Source: Streptomyces sp. ICBB 8177 (lineage in GTDB: Bacteria > Actinomycetota > Actinomycetes > Streptomycetales > Streptomycetaceae). From it: a stretch of DNA of 64,000 nucleotides. The translations under genes and the position numbers were made by a program. The stretch's first letter is position 1, and every line of letters starts with the position of its first letter. Of the stretch, positions 24,985 through 33,465 are shown piece by piece. The notes beneath the pieces were generated by a model. That model did not search any database, was not told where the DNA came from, and saw only the letters and a program-made list of their open reading frames with translations. The stretch lies in contig NZ_NSKH01000023.1 in assembly GCF_003144095.1 (NCBI RefSeq), positions 186,001 through 250,000 on the forward strand, given 5' to 3'.

Positions 24985-26370
24985 GTGGTCGAGACCTCGG
25001 CTCCGCACAACGCACCGGCCCGCCACCCGGTGGACCAGACCCTTCCGCCACTCAAACTCGTCACCAGCGGCCTCCAGCACGTCGCCGCCATGTACGCGGG
25101 GGTGGTGGCGCCTCCCCTGGTGGTGGGCAAGGCGGTCGGCCTCACGGCGACCCAGATGACCTTCCTGGTGGGCGCCAGCCTGTTCACCGCGGGCATCGCC
25201 ACCCTGCTTCAGACCATCGGCTTCTGGAAGGTCGGCGCCCGGCTGCCCTTCGTCAACGGCGTCTCGTTCGCCGGTGTCGCGCCGCTGGTCGCCATCGCCG
25301 ACACCACCGACCACCACGACAGCCTGCCCATCATGTTCGGCGCGGTGATGGTGGCGGGCGTGCTCGGCTTCTTCGTCGCCCCCTACTTCAGCAAACTGGT
25401 GCGCTTCTTCCCACCCGTGGTCACCGGTTCGGTCATCACGCTGATAGGGGTCTCGCTGCTGCCGGTCGCCATCGGCTGGATCGCCGGCAACGGCTCGGTC
25501 GCGTCCGTGTCCGACATCGTCCTCGCGCTGATCACGCTGGCCATCGTGCTGGTGCTGCGCAGGCTGCTGACCGGATTCCTCCAGCAGATCGCGGTCCTGA
25601 TCGGCCTCGTGGTGGGAACCGTGCTCGCCATCCCGTTCGGCGTCACCGATTTCAGCGCGATCCGGCACGCCTCCCTCGTGGGATTCCCCAGCCCCTTCCA
25701 CTTCGGCGCGCCGCAGTTCCAGATACCCGCGATCGTGTCGATGTGCATCGTGATGCTGGTGTGCCTGACCGAGTCGACCGCGGACATCCTGGCGCTGGGC
25801 AAGGTCGTCGACAAACCCGCCGACGAGGCCACCCTCGCGGCCGGCCTGCGCGCCGACACCCTCGGCAGCGCCATCAGCCCGCTGTTCAACGGCTTCGCCA
25901 ACAGCGCCTTCGCGCAGAACATCGGCCTGGTCGCCATCACCAAGGTCCGCAGCCGCTTCGTGGTGGCCGTGGGCGGCGTGCTGCTGGTGCTGATGGGACT
26001 GTGTCCGGTCCTCGCCTCCCTGATCGCCCTCGTCCCCGGCCCGGTGCTGGGCGGCGCGGGCATCGTGCTGTTCGGCACGGTCGCGGCCAGCGGCGTCAAG
26101 ACGCTCGCCGAGGCCGACCTGCACGACGGCGACAACCTGCTGATCATGGCCGTGGCGCTGGGCGTCGGCGTCATCCCCATCGTCGCCCCGCACTTCTACG
26201 ACCACCTCGACCCGCACCTGCAGATCGTCCTGCAGTCCGGGGTGAGCGCGGGCTGCCTGGTGGCGGTCCTGCTCAACCTCGCCTTCCACCACCTCGGCCG
26301 CAAGCGCGCCCCGGCCACCGAGGAGCAGCCCGCCGCCGAGGCCCTGGCGGACGCCGTCCCCTCGGCCTGA
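24985..26370 (+). CDS. NCS2 family urate/xanthine permease
   Basis: A 461-residue nucleobase:cation symporter-2 protein with about 14 hydrophobic segments. The N-terminal GLQHVAAMYAGVVAPPLVVG and the segment ISPLFNGFANSAFAQNIGLV are characteristic of the PbuX/PucK/UacT xanthine and uric acid permeases. These differ from the AzgA branch encoded at 532. GTG 24985 has AGGAGGAG at ideal distance. It follows the uricase operon and the 8-oxoguanine deaminase, so urate or xanthine uptake is likely. Substrate preference between the two cannot be fixed by eye. Confidence 0.88.
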   Translation: MVETSAPHNAPARHPVDQTLPPLKLVTSGLQHVAAMYAGVVAPPLVVGKAVGLTATQMTFLVGASLFTAGIATLLQTIGFWKVGARLPFVNGVSFAGVAPLVAIADTTDHHDSLPIMFGAVMVAGVLGFFVAPYFSKLVRFFPPVVTGSVITLIGVSLLPVAIGWIAGNGSVASVSDIVLALITLAIVLVLRRLLTGFLQQIAVLIGLVVGTVLAIPFGVTDFSAIRHASLVGFPSPFHFGAPQFQIPAIVSMCIVMLVCLTESTADILALGKVVDKPADEATLAAGLRADTLGSAISPLFNGFANSAFAQNIGLVAITKVRSRFVVAVGGVLLVLMGLCPVLASLIALVPGPVLGGAGIVLFGTVAASGVKTLAEADLHDGDNLLIMAVALGVGVIPIVAPHFYDHLDPHLQIVLQSGVSAGCLVAVLLNLAFHHLGRKRAPATEEQPAAEALADAVPSA

Positions 26371-26410
26371 ACCCGCCGCCGCGTCCGCACCGCTCGCGCG
26401 CCGCACCAGC

Positions 26411-26442
26411 AAGCCCGCCCCGGAGTTCACCGGAGCGGGCTT
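26411..26442. terminator. Bidirectional terminator between permease and malate synthase
   Basis: AAGCCCGC (26411-26418) and GCGGGCTT (26435-26442) pair, with an inner CCGG/CCGG helix, between the convergent permease and malate synthase genes. Confidence 0.65.
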
Positions 26443-26464
26443 CCTGGCGCGCCAACCGCCTGCG

Positions 26465-28081
26465 TCAGCCCAGCAGTTCGTACGCCGGCAGAGTCAGGAA
26501 GTCCACGTACTTCTCGTCCAGCGACACCTGGAGCAGCAGGTCGTGGGCCTGCTGCCACTGACCCGCGGCGAAGGCCTCCTCGCCGATCTCGGCGCGGATC
26601 GCGGCCAGTTCACCGGCCGCGACCTCGCGGGCCAGCTCCGCCGTCGCCTTGCGGCCGTCCTCGAAGACCACGCCCGCGTCGATCCACTGCCAGATCTGGG
26701 ACCGCGAGATCTCCGCCGTGGCCGCGTCCTCCATCAGGTTGAAGATGGCCACCGCGCCCAGGCCGCGCAGCCACGCCTCGATGTAACGGATGCCCACCTG
26801 CACCGCGTTGCGCAGTCCCTCGAAGGTGGGCTCGGCCTTCAGCGAGTCGACGGCCAGCAACTGGTCGCCGGTGACGTGGACGTCCTCGCGCAACCGGTCC
26901 TTCTGGTTCGGCCGCTCGCCCAGCACCGCGTCGAACGACGCCATCGCGATCGGGACCAGGTCGGGGTGGGCCACCCACGAGCCGTCGAAGCCGTCGGCCG
27001 CCTCCCGGTCCTTGTCCGCCTTGACCTTCTCAAAGGCGACCTTGTTGACCTCGGCGTCCCGCCGCGAGGGGATGAACGCGGCCATGCCGCCGATGGCGTG
27101 GGCCCCGCGCTTGTGGCAGGTGCGTACCAGCAGTTCGGTGTACGCGCGCATGAACGGCGCCGTCATCGTCACCGCGTTGCGGTCCGGCAGCACGTACTTC
27201 GGGCCGCCGTCGCGGAAGTTCTTCACGATCGAGAACAGGTAGTCCCAGCGGCCCGCGTTCAGCCCCGAGGCGTGGTCGCGCAGTTCGTAGAGGATCTCCT
27301 CCATCTCGAACGCGGCGGTGATGGTCTCGATCAGCACGGTGGCGCGGACCGTGCCCTGCGGGACGCCCACGTAGTCCTGTGCGAAGACGAACACCTCGTT
27401 CCACAGCCGGGCTTCGAGGTGCGACTCGGTCTTGGGCAGGTAGAAGTACGGGCCCTTGCCCTTGGCGATCAGCCGCTTGGCGTTGTGGAAGAAGTACAGG
27501 CCGAAGTCGACCAGCGCGCCCGGCACCGGCTCGCCGTCCACCCGCAGGTGGCGCTCGTCCAGGTGCCAGCCGCGCGGGCGCATCACCACGGTCGCCAGCT
27601 CCGCGTCCGGACGCAGCGCGTACGACTTGCCCTCGGGTGTGGCGAAGTCGATGCGGCGCTCGTAGGCGTCGATCAGGTTGATCTGGCCGCCGACGACGTT
27701 GGCCCAGGTGGGCGCCGAGGCGTCCTCGAAGTCGGCCAGCCACACGCGCGCGCCGGAGTTGAGCGCGTTGATGGTCATCTTGCGGTCGGTGGGGCCGGTG
27801 ATCTCCACCCGGCGGTCGTCCAGCGCGGCCGGGGCCGGGGCGACCCGCCAGTCGCCCTCCCGCACGGCGGCGGTCTCGGGCAGGAAGTCCAGCGTGCCGG
27901 TGCGGGCGATCTCGGCACGGCGCTCGGCCCTGCGGGCCAGCAGCTCGGCGCGGCGCGGCGCGAACCGCCGGTGCAGCTCGCCGAGGAACGCCAGCGCCTC
28001 GGGCGTCAGCACCTCCTCGGCACGCGGGACGGACTCGGCGCCGGTGACGACGGCCGAGGGGGACGGCGCTGCTGCGGACAT
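26465..28081 (-). CDS. aceB: Malate synthase A
   Basis: A 538-residue malate synthase of the A type. It joins glyoxylate and acetyl-CoA to malate and so offers a second outlet for ureide-derived glyoxylate beside Gcl. The family pattern [17 protein letters not shown] is near residue 275. The catalytic arginine is in [13 protein letters not shown], and EDASAPTW lies near 115. AAGGAG stands 9 nt before the ATG. The composite AllR-type operator begins about 120 bp upstream, which suggests co-induction with allantoin use. No isocitrate lyase gene is visible here. Confidence 0.95.
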   Translation of the reverse strand: MSAAAPSPSAVVTGAESVPRAEEVLTPEALAFLGELHRRFAPRRAELLARRAERRAEIARTGTLDFLPETAAVREGDWRVAPAPAALDDRRVEITGPTDRKMTINALNSGARVWLADFEDASAPTWANVVGGQINLIDAYERRIDFATPEGKSYALRPDAELATVVMRPRGWHLDERHLRVDGEPVPGALVDFGLYFFHNAKRLIAKGKGPYFYLPKTESHLEARLWNEVFVFAQDYVGVPQGTVRATVLIETITAAFEMEEILYELRDHASGLNAGRWDYLFSIVKNFRDGGPKYVLPDRNAVTMTAPFMRAYTELLVRTCHKRGAHAIGGMAAFIPSRRDAEVNKVAFEKVKADKDREAADGFDGSWVAHPDLVPIAMASFDAVLGERPNQKDRLREDVHVTGDQLLAVDSLKAEPTFEGLRNAVQVGIRYIEAWLRGLGAVAIFNLMEDAATAEISRSQIWQWIDAGVVFEDGRKATAELAREVAAGELAAIRAEIGEEAFAAGQWQQAHDLLLQVSLDEKYVDFLTLPAYELLG

Positions 28082-28199
28082 GGGCTGTCACTCCTTCCCG
28101 CGCGGCCGTGTGCGGCGGCGGCGCGGCGGCGGCACGGGGTGCCGTGGTTCGTCGATCGGGACGGCAGAGCGGCGGGCGGGTGTGCGGCGCGCCCGGGGC

Positions 28200-28235
28200 T
28201 TCTGCTGCGTGGAGCATAGTTTCTGCATAGTGGAA
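28200..28235. promoter_or_regulatory. Composite IclR/AllR-type operator before malate synthase
   Basis: Read toward aceB, TTCCACTATGCAGAAA (28235-28220) is followed after 5 bp by the degenerate 15-mer CTCCACGCAGCAGAA (28214-28200). The geometry is that of the gcl and hyi operators. It lies between aceB and the stop codon of the upstream transferase gene. Confidence 0.65.
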
Positions 28236-28237
28236 GA

Positions 28238-28993
28238 TCAACGGTCTGTGGCACTGCGTGCAGGGTGATTGGAAGCACCTTTTCGCAGGGCGGAAAGATC
28301 GTCGCCGAGGAGCCGCAGGTCGGCGGGGGTGTCGATGTCGTCCGGCGCCGCGAGGTCCCCGCACTCGACGAGTGTGACGCTGCTCTCGTACGCCTTGAGG
28401 TACGCCCGAGCGCCCTGGTCGCCGGAGGCGGAGGCGACGATGCCCGGCCAGTGCTCGACCCCGAGCAGCACCGGGTGCCCCCGCTTACCGCCGTACGCGG
28501 CCGCCGCGAGCGCGCAGGCCGGCGCGTCCCCGAGCCCCTCGCCGATCACCCTGCGCACCGCGTCGGGGCCGATCCCCGGCTGGTCCACGAGGGCGACGAC
28601 CGCCGCCAGGGCCCGGCCGCCGGCCAGCGAGGCCAGTCCCCGGCGCAGCGAGGAGCCCATGCCCTCGGCCCATTCCGGGTTGTCGACCAGCGTGTACGCG
28701 CCGAGCCCGGTCGCCCGCTCCCGCACGGTGTCCGCGGCGGCGCCCAGCACCACGTGCACCGGGTCGCAGCCGCCGTCGCGCAGCACCCGCGCCGCGTGCT
28801 CGACCAGCAGGCCGCCGCGGTACCCCAGCAGGGCCTTGGGGTGCCCGCCGAGCCGCCGCCCGGCCCCGGCCGCCAGCAGCAGCCCGGCCACGGGAGCGCC
28901 ACGGCCGGGCGGGCAGCCGTCCCGGGCGGGGCGGGGCCGGCGGACGTCGTGCGGGTGGTGGTGCGAGCCGTGGGTTCGCCGCTGCTGCGTCAT
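28238..28993 (-). CDS. MobA/MocA-like nucleotidyltransferase
   Basis: A 251-residue protein with a His/Arg-rich N-terminal tail and an NTP-transferase domain from about residue 30. It opens with VAGLLLAAGAGRRLGGHPKALL, the MobA/MocA signature; DQPGIGPDAVRRV and PDDIDTPADL follow. Relatives attach CMP or GMP to molybdopterin, or act in XdhC-linked maturation of xanthine dehydrogenase. That fits the xdh-xdhC genes at the left edge. CCAGGAG precedes ATG 28993. It is upstream of aceB on the same strand, but the aceB operator lies between them. Other small-molecule nucleotidyl transfer is possible. Confidence 0.75.
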   Translation of the reverse strand: MTQQRRTHGSHHHPHDVRRPRPARDGCPPGRGAPVAGLLLAAGAGRRLGGHPKALLGYRGGLLVEHAARVLRDGGCDPVHVVLGAAADTVRERATGLGAYTLVDNPEWAEGMGSSLRRGLASLAGGRALAAVVALVDQPGIGPDAVRRVIGEGLGDAPACALAAAAYGGKRGHPVLLGVEHWPGIVASASGDQGARAYLKAYESSVTLVECGDLAAPDDIDTPADLRLLGDDLSALRKGASNHPARSATDR

Positions 28994-29199
28994 GACTCCT
29001 GGATACCTCGCCGGGCCCCGTCCGGGCGACGACGGGCGTCGCCCAGCCCGGCCCGGGCGACGGAGGCCGCCGTGGCGAAAGATGAGAAGTGGCCGGAGAA
29101 CCATGAATTTTTCCCCAGATTTCGCTCTCCGTATGGCGCGATGCGCGGAGCGTGGCCTTTACTGGTCCGACCCTCAGCCAGCCGAAGGGGAGTTGGTCA

Positions 29200-29571
29200 G
29201 TGTCGAACGACCGGATCGGGCAGTGCACCCGACCCGCCGCCGACCGTGACGAGGTCTGCGGCGAAGATCCGCGAGTGGCCGGACTGCGCAGGGCGGTCGG
29301 TCGCCTGCGCCGTGAACTGGCCTGCTACCGGCCCCAGTTGTCGGACCGTCAGGTAGCGGAGGAGGAGCTGGCGCTGCTCGACGCCGCGGTGGCCGACGGA
29401 TCGATATCCGTGCCGCGTCTGCGCACCTCTTTACTGGTCGTCACCAGCGCCCTCGGGTCGGTCAGCGCGCTCGCCGAACCGGTCGCCGCCCTGCGGCGCG
29501 CCATAGACCTCTTCGGTCCGAGTCCGTCGTCCCCGCACCCGTCGGACCGGGCCCCGTTCACCCACGGCTGA
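29200..29571 (+). CDS. DUF5955-like small protein with a TTA codon
   Basis: A 123-residue soluble protein that I recognise as resembling the Streptomyces DUF5955 family (DPRVAGLRRAVGRLRRELAC, then IDLFG near the end). It is largely helical, with a charged N-terminal half and a hydrophobic LLVVTSALGSVSALAEPVAAL stretch. Function is unknown. GTG 29200 is supported by AAGGGGAG 7 nt upstream. Codon 78 is TTA (29431-29433), the only one noticed in this window, so translation may depend on the bldA tRNA. It lies convergent to the IclR gene. Confidence 0.7.
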   Translation: MSNDRIGQCTRPAADRDEVCGEDPRVAGLRRAVGRLRRELACYRPQLSDRQVAEEELALLDAAVADGSISVPRLRTSLLVVTSALGSVSALAEPVAALRRAIDLFGPSPSSPHPSDRAPFTHG

Positions 29572-29591
29572 GTTCGCCGCGCCGGGCGACG

Positions 29592-29614
29592 GCCGCCGGG
29601 CGGGTCCCGGCGGC
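29592..29614. terminator. Bidirectional terminator hairpin
   Basis: GCCGCCGGG (29592-29600) and CCCGGCGGC (29606-29614) form a 9-bp stem with a 5-nt loop between the convergent DUF5955-like and IclR genes. Confidence 0.6.
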
Positions 29615-29616
29615 GG

Positions 29617-30432
29617 TCAGCCCGCGCCGCCCGAGTTGGCCAGCGCCTGCGACAGCTGCCGGGCCACGTCCTGCAGCGCCGGGATGATCTTGTCCTGGGC
29701 GGCCTCGGTCACCCGTCCCGCCGGGCCGGAGATGGAGATGGCCGCCGCCGTCGGGTAGTCCGGCACGCTCACCGCGAGGCACCGCACGCCGATCTCCTGC
29801 TCGTTGTCGTCGATCGCGTAGCCCGCCTCGCGGATGCGGGCCAGCTCCGCGAGGAACGCGTCCGGGTCGGTGATCGTGCGGTCGGTCGCGGCCGGCATGC
29901 CGGTGCGCCGCAGCAGCGCCCGGACCTCCTCCGGCTCCACGGCGGCCAGCAGCGCCTTGCCCACGCCGGTCGAGTGCGGCAGCACCCGGCGGCCGACCTC
30001 GGTGAACATCCGCACCGAGTGCCGCGAGGGCACCTGCGCGACGTAGACCACCTCGTCGCCGTCGAGCAGCGCCATGTTCGCGGTCTCGCCGGTCGCCTCC
30101 ACCAGGTCGGTCAGGTACGGCCGCGCCCAGGTGCCCAGCAGGCGCGAGGCGCTCTCGCCGAGCCTGATCAGCCGCGGGCCAAGTGCGTAGCGGCGGTTGG
30201 GCTGCTGGCGCACGTAGCCGCAGGAGACCAGGGTGCGCATCAGGCGGTGGATGGTGGGCAGCGGCAGCCCGCTGCTGGCCGACAGCTCGCTCAGGCCCAC
30301 CTCGCCGCCCGCGTCCGCCATCCGCTCCAGCAGGTCGAAGGCGCGTTCCAACGACTGCACGCCGCCGGTACCGCCGGCCGAGCCGGTGGTCTTGGCGGTG
30401 CTGGCGGGGCTGCTGGAGCTCATCGACGGCAC
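29617..30432 (-). CDS. allR: IclR family regulator, AllR-like
   Basis: A 271-residue IclR protein. The N-terminal winged helix-turn-helix spans about residues 25-85 (LERAFDLLERMADAGGEVGL, then LPLPTIHRLMRTLVSCGYVR). The C-terminal effector domain is about residues 105-265 (TGETANMALLDGDEVVYVAQ, HSTGVGKALLA, ISISGPAGRV). It is divergent from allantoinase. In Streptomyces coelicolor an IclR protein called AllR represses allantoin genes, and position and neighbours match. GTG 30432 is chosen because AGAGGA lies 6 nt upstream; ATG 30423 is the alternative. The composite operator 206 nt upstream suggests autoregulation. Confidence 0.85.
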   Translation of the reverse strand: MPSMSSSSPASTAKTTGSAGGTGGVQSLERAFDLLERMADAGGEVGLSELSASSGLPLPTIHRLMRTLVSCGYVRQQPNRRYALGPRLIRLGESASRLLGTWARPYLTDLVEATGETANMALLDGDEVVYVAQVPSRHSVRMFTEVGRRVLPHSTGVGKALLAAVEPEEVRALLRRTGMPAATDRTITDPDAFLAELARIREAGYAIDDNEQEIGVRCLAVSVPDYPTAAAISISGPAGRVTEAAQDKIIPALQDVARQLSQALANSGGAG

Positions 30433-30637
30433 GTCCGGTCCTCTCGGAGCCTTTCGGGGGCCACTGGGACCGCCGGGGGCGTCCGGCGGATGTATCGCAG
30501 CCTACCGGGCGGTGGACGCGTGTTCACCGGCCGCGGCCTGCGCATCCGCCCCGCGCGACGCTGTCGGCGACGTGATCGCGGCCGGTGCCCCGCGCGATGC
30601 CGGGCGGGCGCCCACGCCACAAGTGGCCGGAGCTACC

Positions 30638-30673
30638 TTCTGCTGTGCGGAACTTTCTTTCCATTTTGTGGAA
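30638..30673. promoter_or_regulatory. Composite IclR/AllR-type operator in the allR-allB interval
   Basis: TTCTGCTGTGCGGAA (30638-30652), 5 bp, and TTTCCATTTTGTGGAA (30658-30673). Read toward allR this is the 16-5-15 arrangement of the other three loci. Confidence 0.7.
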
Positions 30674-30718
30674 TCATCCAAACGTCGTTCCGTGTCGCGC
30701 GGTCGCTCCGGGTGGGTC

Positions 30719-30768
30719 TTGACTGCCCGTGAGGGCCGGGCCGAAGATTCGTTCAACAGAACGTTGAA
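30719..30768 (+). promoter_or_regulatory. allB promoter with perfect TTCAAC-AGAAC-GTTGAA palindrome
   Basis: TTGACT (30719-30724), an 18-nt spacer and GAAGAT (30743-30748) form a possible promoter. The perfect 6-5-6 inverted repeat at 30752-30768 would lie over the transcription start. It is the best copy of the element also found before uraD and catalase. Confidence 0.65.
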
Positions 30769-30840
30769 TTTTCTTCGGAGTGCCGCCCCGGGAACGTCGC
30801 GGGGTCCTCCGGAACCGGAAAGTCGTCGGAAGGGGTGCGT

Positions 30841-32193
30841 GTGCCCGGCACTGAACGCGTCGACCTGGTCCTGCGGTCCACGAGGGTCGTCACACCCGAG
30901 GGCGAGCGTCCCGCGGCCGTCACCGTGAGCGGTGAGCGCATCGCCGCCGTCCTGCCCCACGACGCGCGGCCGCCGCGCGACGCCCGGGTGGTGGACCTCG
31001 GCGACGACGCCCTGCTGCCCGGCCTCGTCGACACCCACGTCCACGTCAACGACCCCGGCCGCACCGAGTGGGAGGGGTTCGACACCGCCACCCGGGCGGC
31101 CGCGGCGGGCGGCGTGACCACGATCATCGACATGCCGCTCAACAGCATCCCGCCCACCACCACCGTCGACGCGCTCCAGGTCAAACGGCGCACCGCCCAG
31201 GCCAAGGCACACGTCGACGTCGGCTTCTGGGGCGGCGCGGTCCCCGGCAACGTCAAGGACCTGCGCCCGCTGCACGACGCGGGCGTCTTCGGCTTCAAGT
31301 GCTTCCTGCTGCACTCCGGCGTGGACGAGTTCCCCCAGCTCGACCCGGCCCAACTGGCCGACGCGCTGGGCGAGATCGCGGGCTTCGGCGGCCTGCTCAT
31401 CGTGCACGCCGAGGACCCCCACCTCATCGACGACGCGCCGCCCGCGTCAGGCCGCCGCTACGCCGACTTCCTCGCCTCGCGGCCGCGCGCCGCGGAGAAC
31501 ACCGCCATCGAGGGGCTGATCGCGCTCGCCCGGCGGCTCGACGCCCGGGTGCACATCCTGCACCTGTCGTCGTCCGACGCGCTGCCGCTGATCGCCGCCG
31601 CCCGCCGCGAGGGCGTACGGATCACGGTGGAGTCCTGCCCGCACTACCTCACGCTGAAGGCGGAGGAGATACCCGAGGGCGCCACCGAGTTCAAGTGCTG
31701 CCCGCCGATCCGCGAGGGCGGCAACCAGGACGCCCTGTGGCGCGGGCTCGCCGACGGCACGATCGACTGCGTCGTCTCCGACCACTCGCCCTCGACGCCC
31801 GACCTGAAGAACTTCGACACCGGGGACTTCGGCACCGCGTGGGGCGGGATCTCCTCGCTCCAGCTCGGCCTGCCCGCGATGTGGACCGAGGCCCGCCGCC
31901 GCGGCCACACCCTCGCCGACGTCGTCCGCTGGATGTCCACCGCGCCCGCCGCGCTCGCCGGACTGCCCGCCAAGGGCGCCATCGAGCCCGGCCGCGACGC
32001 CGACTTCGCCGTCCTCGCGCCGGACGAGACCTTCACCGTGGACCCGGCCGCGCTGCACCACCGCAACCGCGTCACCGCCTACGCGGGCCGCACCCTCACC
32101 GGCGTGGTCCGCGCCACCTGGCTGCGCGGACGGCTCATCGCCGACCACGGGGTCACCACCAGCCCGGCCGGCCGCCTCCTGCAACGCCCCTGA
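30841..32193 (+). CDS. allB: Allantoinase
   Basis: A 450-residue cyclic amidohydrolase that opens allantoin to allantoate. The metal-binding set is complete: H66 and H68 in [10 protein letters not shown], the carboxylated lysine K153 in [11 protein letters not shown]189 in VHAEDP, H241 in LHLSSSDA and D314 in VVSDHSPST. The last motif and the short N-terminal strand domain favour allantoinase over dihydropyrimidinase. GGAAGG precedes GTG 30841 by 5-6 nt. Allantoicase follows 27 bp downstream, so the two form an operon divergent from allR. Confidence 0.95.
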   Translation: MPGTERVDLVLRSTRVVTPEGERPAAVTVSGERIAAVLPHDARPPRDARVVDLGDDALLPGLVDTHVHVNDPGRTEWEGFDTATRAAAAGGVTTIIDMPLNSIPPTTTVDALQVKRRTAQAKAHVDVGFWGGAVPGNVKDLRPLHDAGVFGFKCFLLHSGVDEFPQLDPAQLADALGEIAGFGGLLIVHAEDPHLIDDAPPASGRRYADFLASRPRAAENTAIEGLIALARRLDARVHILHLSSSDALPLIAAARREGVRITVESCPHYLTLKAEEIPEGATEFKCCPPIREGGNQDALWRGLADGTIDCVVSDHSPSTPDLKNFDTGDFGTAWGGISSLQLGLPAMWTEARRRGHTLADVVRWMSTAPAALAGLPAKGAIEPGRDADFAVLAPDETFTVDPAALHHRNRVTAYAGRTLTGVVRATWLRGRLIADHGVTTSPAGRLLQRP

Positions 32194-32220
32194 ACCCGCC
32201 TCGCACGCAAAGGAGATCGC

Positions 32221-33348
32221 ATGCCGCAGGTCACTCGCTTCACCGGTGACGCCCAGCCGTACCAGGAGGGCAGCGAACCGTACGCGGACTACCGCCGTGC
32301 CGACGCCCTGCCCTTCGACGGCCTCGTCGACCTCGCCGACCGCCGCCTGGGCGCGGGCGTCATCGCGGCCAACGACGAGTTCTTCGCCGAGCGCGAGAAC
32401 CTGCTGATCCCCGAGCCCGCCGTCTTCGACCCCGAGCGCTTCGGCCACAAGGGCAAGATCATGGACGGCTGGGAGACCCGGCGCCGCCGCGGCACCGGCG
32501 CCGGCACCCCGCACCCCACCGCCGGCGACCACGACTGGGCGCTCGTGCGGCTCGGCGCGCCCGGCGTCATACGCGGCCTGGTCGTGGACACCGCGCACTT
32601 CCGCGGCAACTACCCGCGCGCCGTCAGCGTCGAGGCCACCACCGCCCCGCTGTCCGCGTCCCCCGCCGACCTGCTCGGCGACGACGTGGAGTGGACCGAG
32701 ATCGTCCCGCGCACCGAGATCGGCGGCCACGCGGCCAACGCCTTCACCGTCGAGGCCGAGCGCCGCTTCACCCACCTGCGCCTCAACCAGCACCCCGACG
32801 GCGGCATCGCGCGACTGCGGGTGTTCGGCGAGGTCGCCCCGGACCCGGAGTGGCTGGCGACACTTGGCACGTTCGACCTCGTCGCGCTGGAGAACGGCGG
32901 TGTGGTCGAGGACGCCTCCGACCGCTTCTACTCGCCGCCCACCAACACCATCCTGCCCGGCCGCTCCCGCAAGATGGACGACGGCTGGGAGACCCGGCGC
33001 CGCCGCGACGACGGCAACGACTGGGTGCGCTACCGGCTCACCCAGCAGTCGGTGATCCGCGCGGTGGAGATCGACACGGCCTACCTGAAGGGCAACTCGG
33101 CCGGATGGGCCGCGCTCTACGCCCAGGACCAGGCCGCCGGCGCGGACGCGCAGTGGGTGGAGGTCCTGCCCCGCACCCGGCTCCAGCCCGACACCGTGCA
33201 CCGCTTCCTGGTGGACGCCCCGCCCGCCACCCACGTACGCATCGACATCTTCCCGGACGGCGGGATCTCCCGGTTGCGGCTGTACGGCTCGCTGACCGAC
33301 ACCGGCGCCAAGACGCTGGCCGAGCGCACGGCCGAACTGTCGGGCTGA
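32221..33348 (+). CDS. alc: Allantoicase
   Basis: A 375-residue enzyme that cleaves allantoate to ureidoglycolate and urea. It is built of two homologous jelly-roll repeats. The first shows KIMDGWETRRRRG and HLRLNQHPDGGIARLRVFGE; the second shows KMDDGWETRRRRDDGNDW and HVRIDIFPDGGISRLRLYG. Both repeats are full length. AAAGGAG precedes the ATG. Its presence shows that allantoate is handled by allantoicase, not allantoate amidohydrolase. The ureidoglycolate product would need a lyase or hydrolase that is not visible in this window. Confidence 0.95.
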   Translation: MPQVTRFTGDAQPYQEGSEPYADYRRADALPFDGLVDLADRRLGAGVIAANDEFFAERENLLIPEPAVFDPERFGHKGKIMDGWETRRRRGTGAGTPHPTAGDHDWALVRLGAPGVIRGLVVDTAHFRGNYPRAVSVEATTAPLSASPADLLGDDVEWTEIVPRTEIGGHAANAFTVEAERRFTHLRLNQHPDGGIARLRVFGEVAPDPEWLATLGTFDLVALENGGVVEDASDRFYSPPTNTILPGRSRKMDDGWETRRRRDDGNDWVRYRLTQQSVIRAVEIDTAYLKGNSAGWAALYAQDQAAGADAQWVEVLPRTRLQPDTVHRFLVDAPPATHVRIDIFPDGGISRLRLYGSLTDTGAKTLAERTAELSG

Positions 33349-33465
33349 GGCACTCGTCGACTCCGCGGGCGGCCGGGGCAATCCTCTCGCCCCGCCCGCC
33401 CGCGGTCCCATACCCTTCACCTCCCCGTCACTGCCGTGCGCGGGGAGTCCGAGGAGGGACCGCGC

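Larger units (their letters stand above)
30433..30840. other. Divergent promoter region of allR and allB
   Basis: A 408-bp non-coding stretch holding the composite operator (30638-30673), the allB promoter and the TTCAAC palindrome (30752-30768). The part nearest allR (30433-30637) shows nothing further by eye. Confidence 0.6.

Noticed and set aside
28281-28295. TTTCGCAGGGCGGAA, resembling the 15-bp AllR-like half
   Set aside because: It is inside the 3' coding region of the nucleotidyltransferase gene, lacks the 16-bp partner at 5 bp, and a better placed composite site exists at 28200-28235.
29127-29141. CTCCGTATGGCGCGA between the nucleotidyltransferase and DUF5955-like genes, a possible 15-bp AllR-like half
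   Set aside because: The central GTATGGCG matches but one arm is broken and no 16-bp partner is present; too weak to list as a site.
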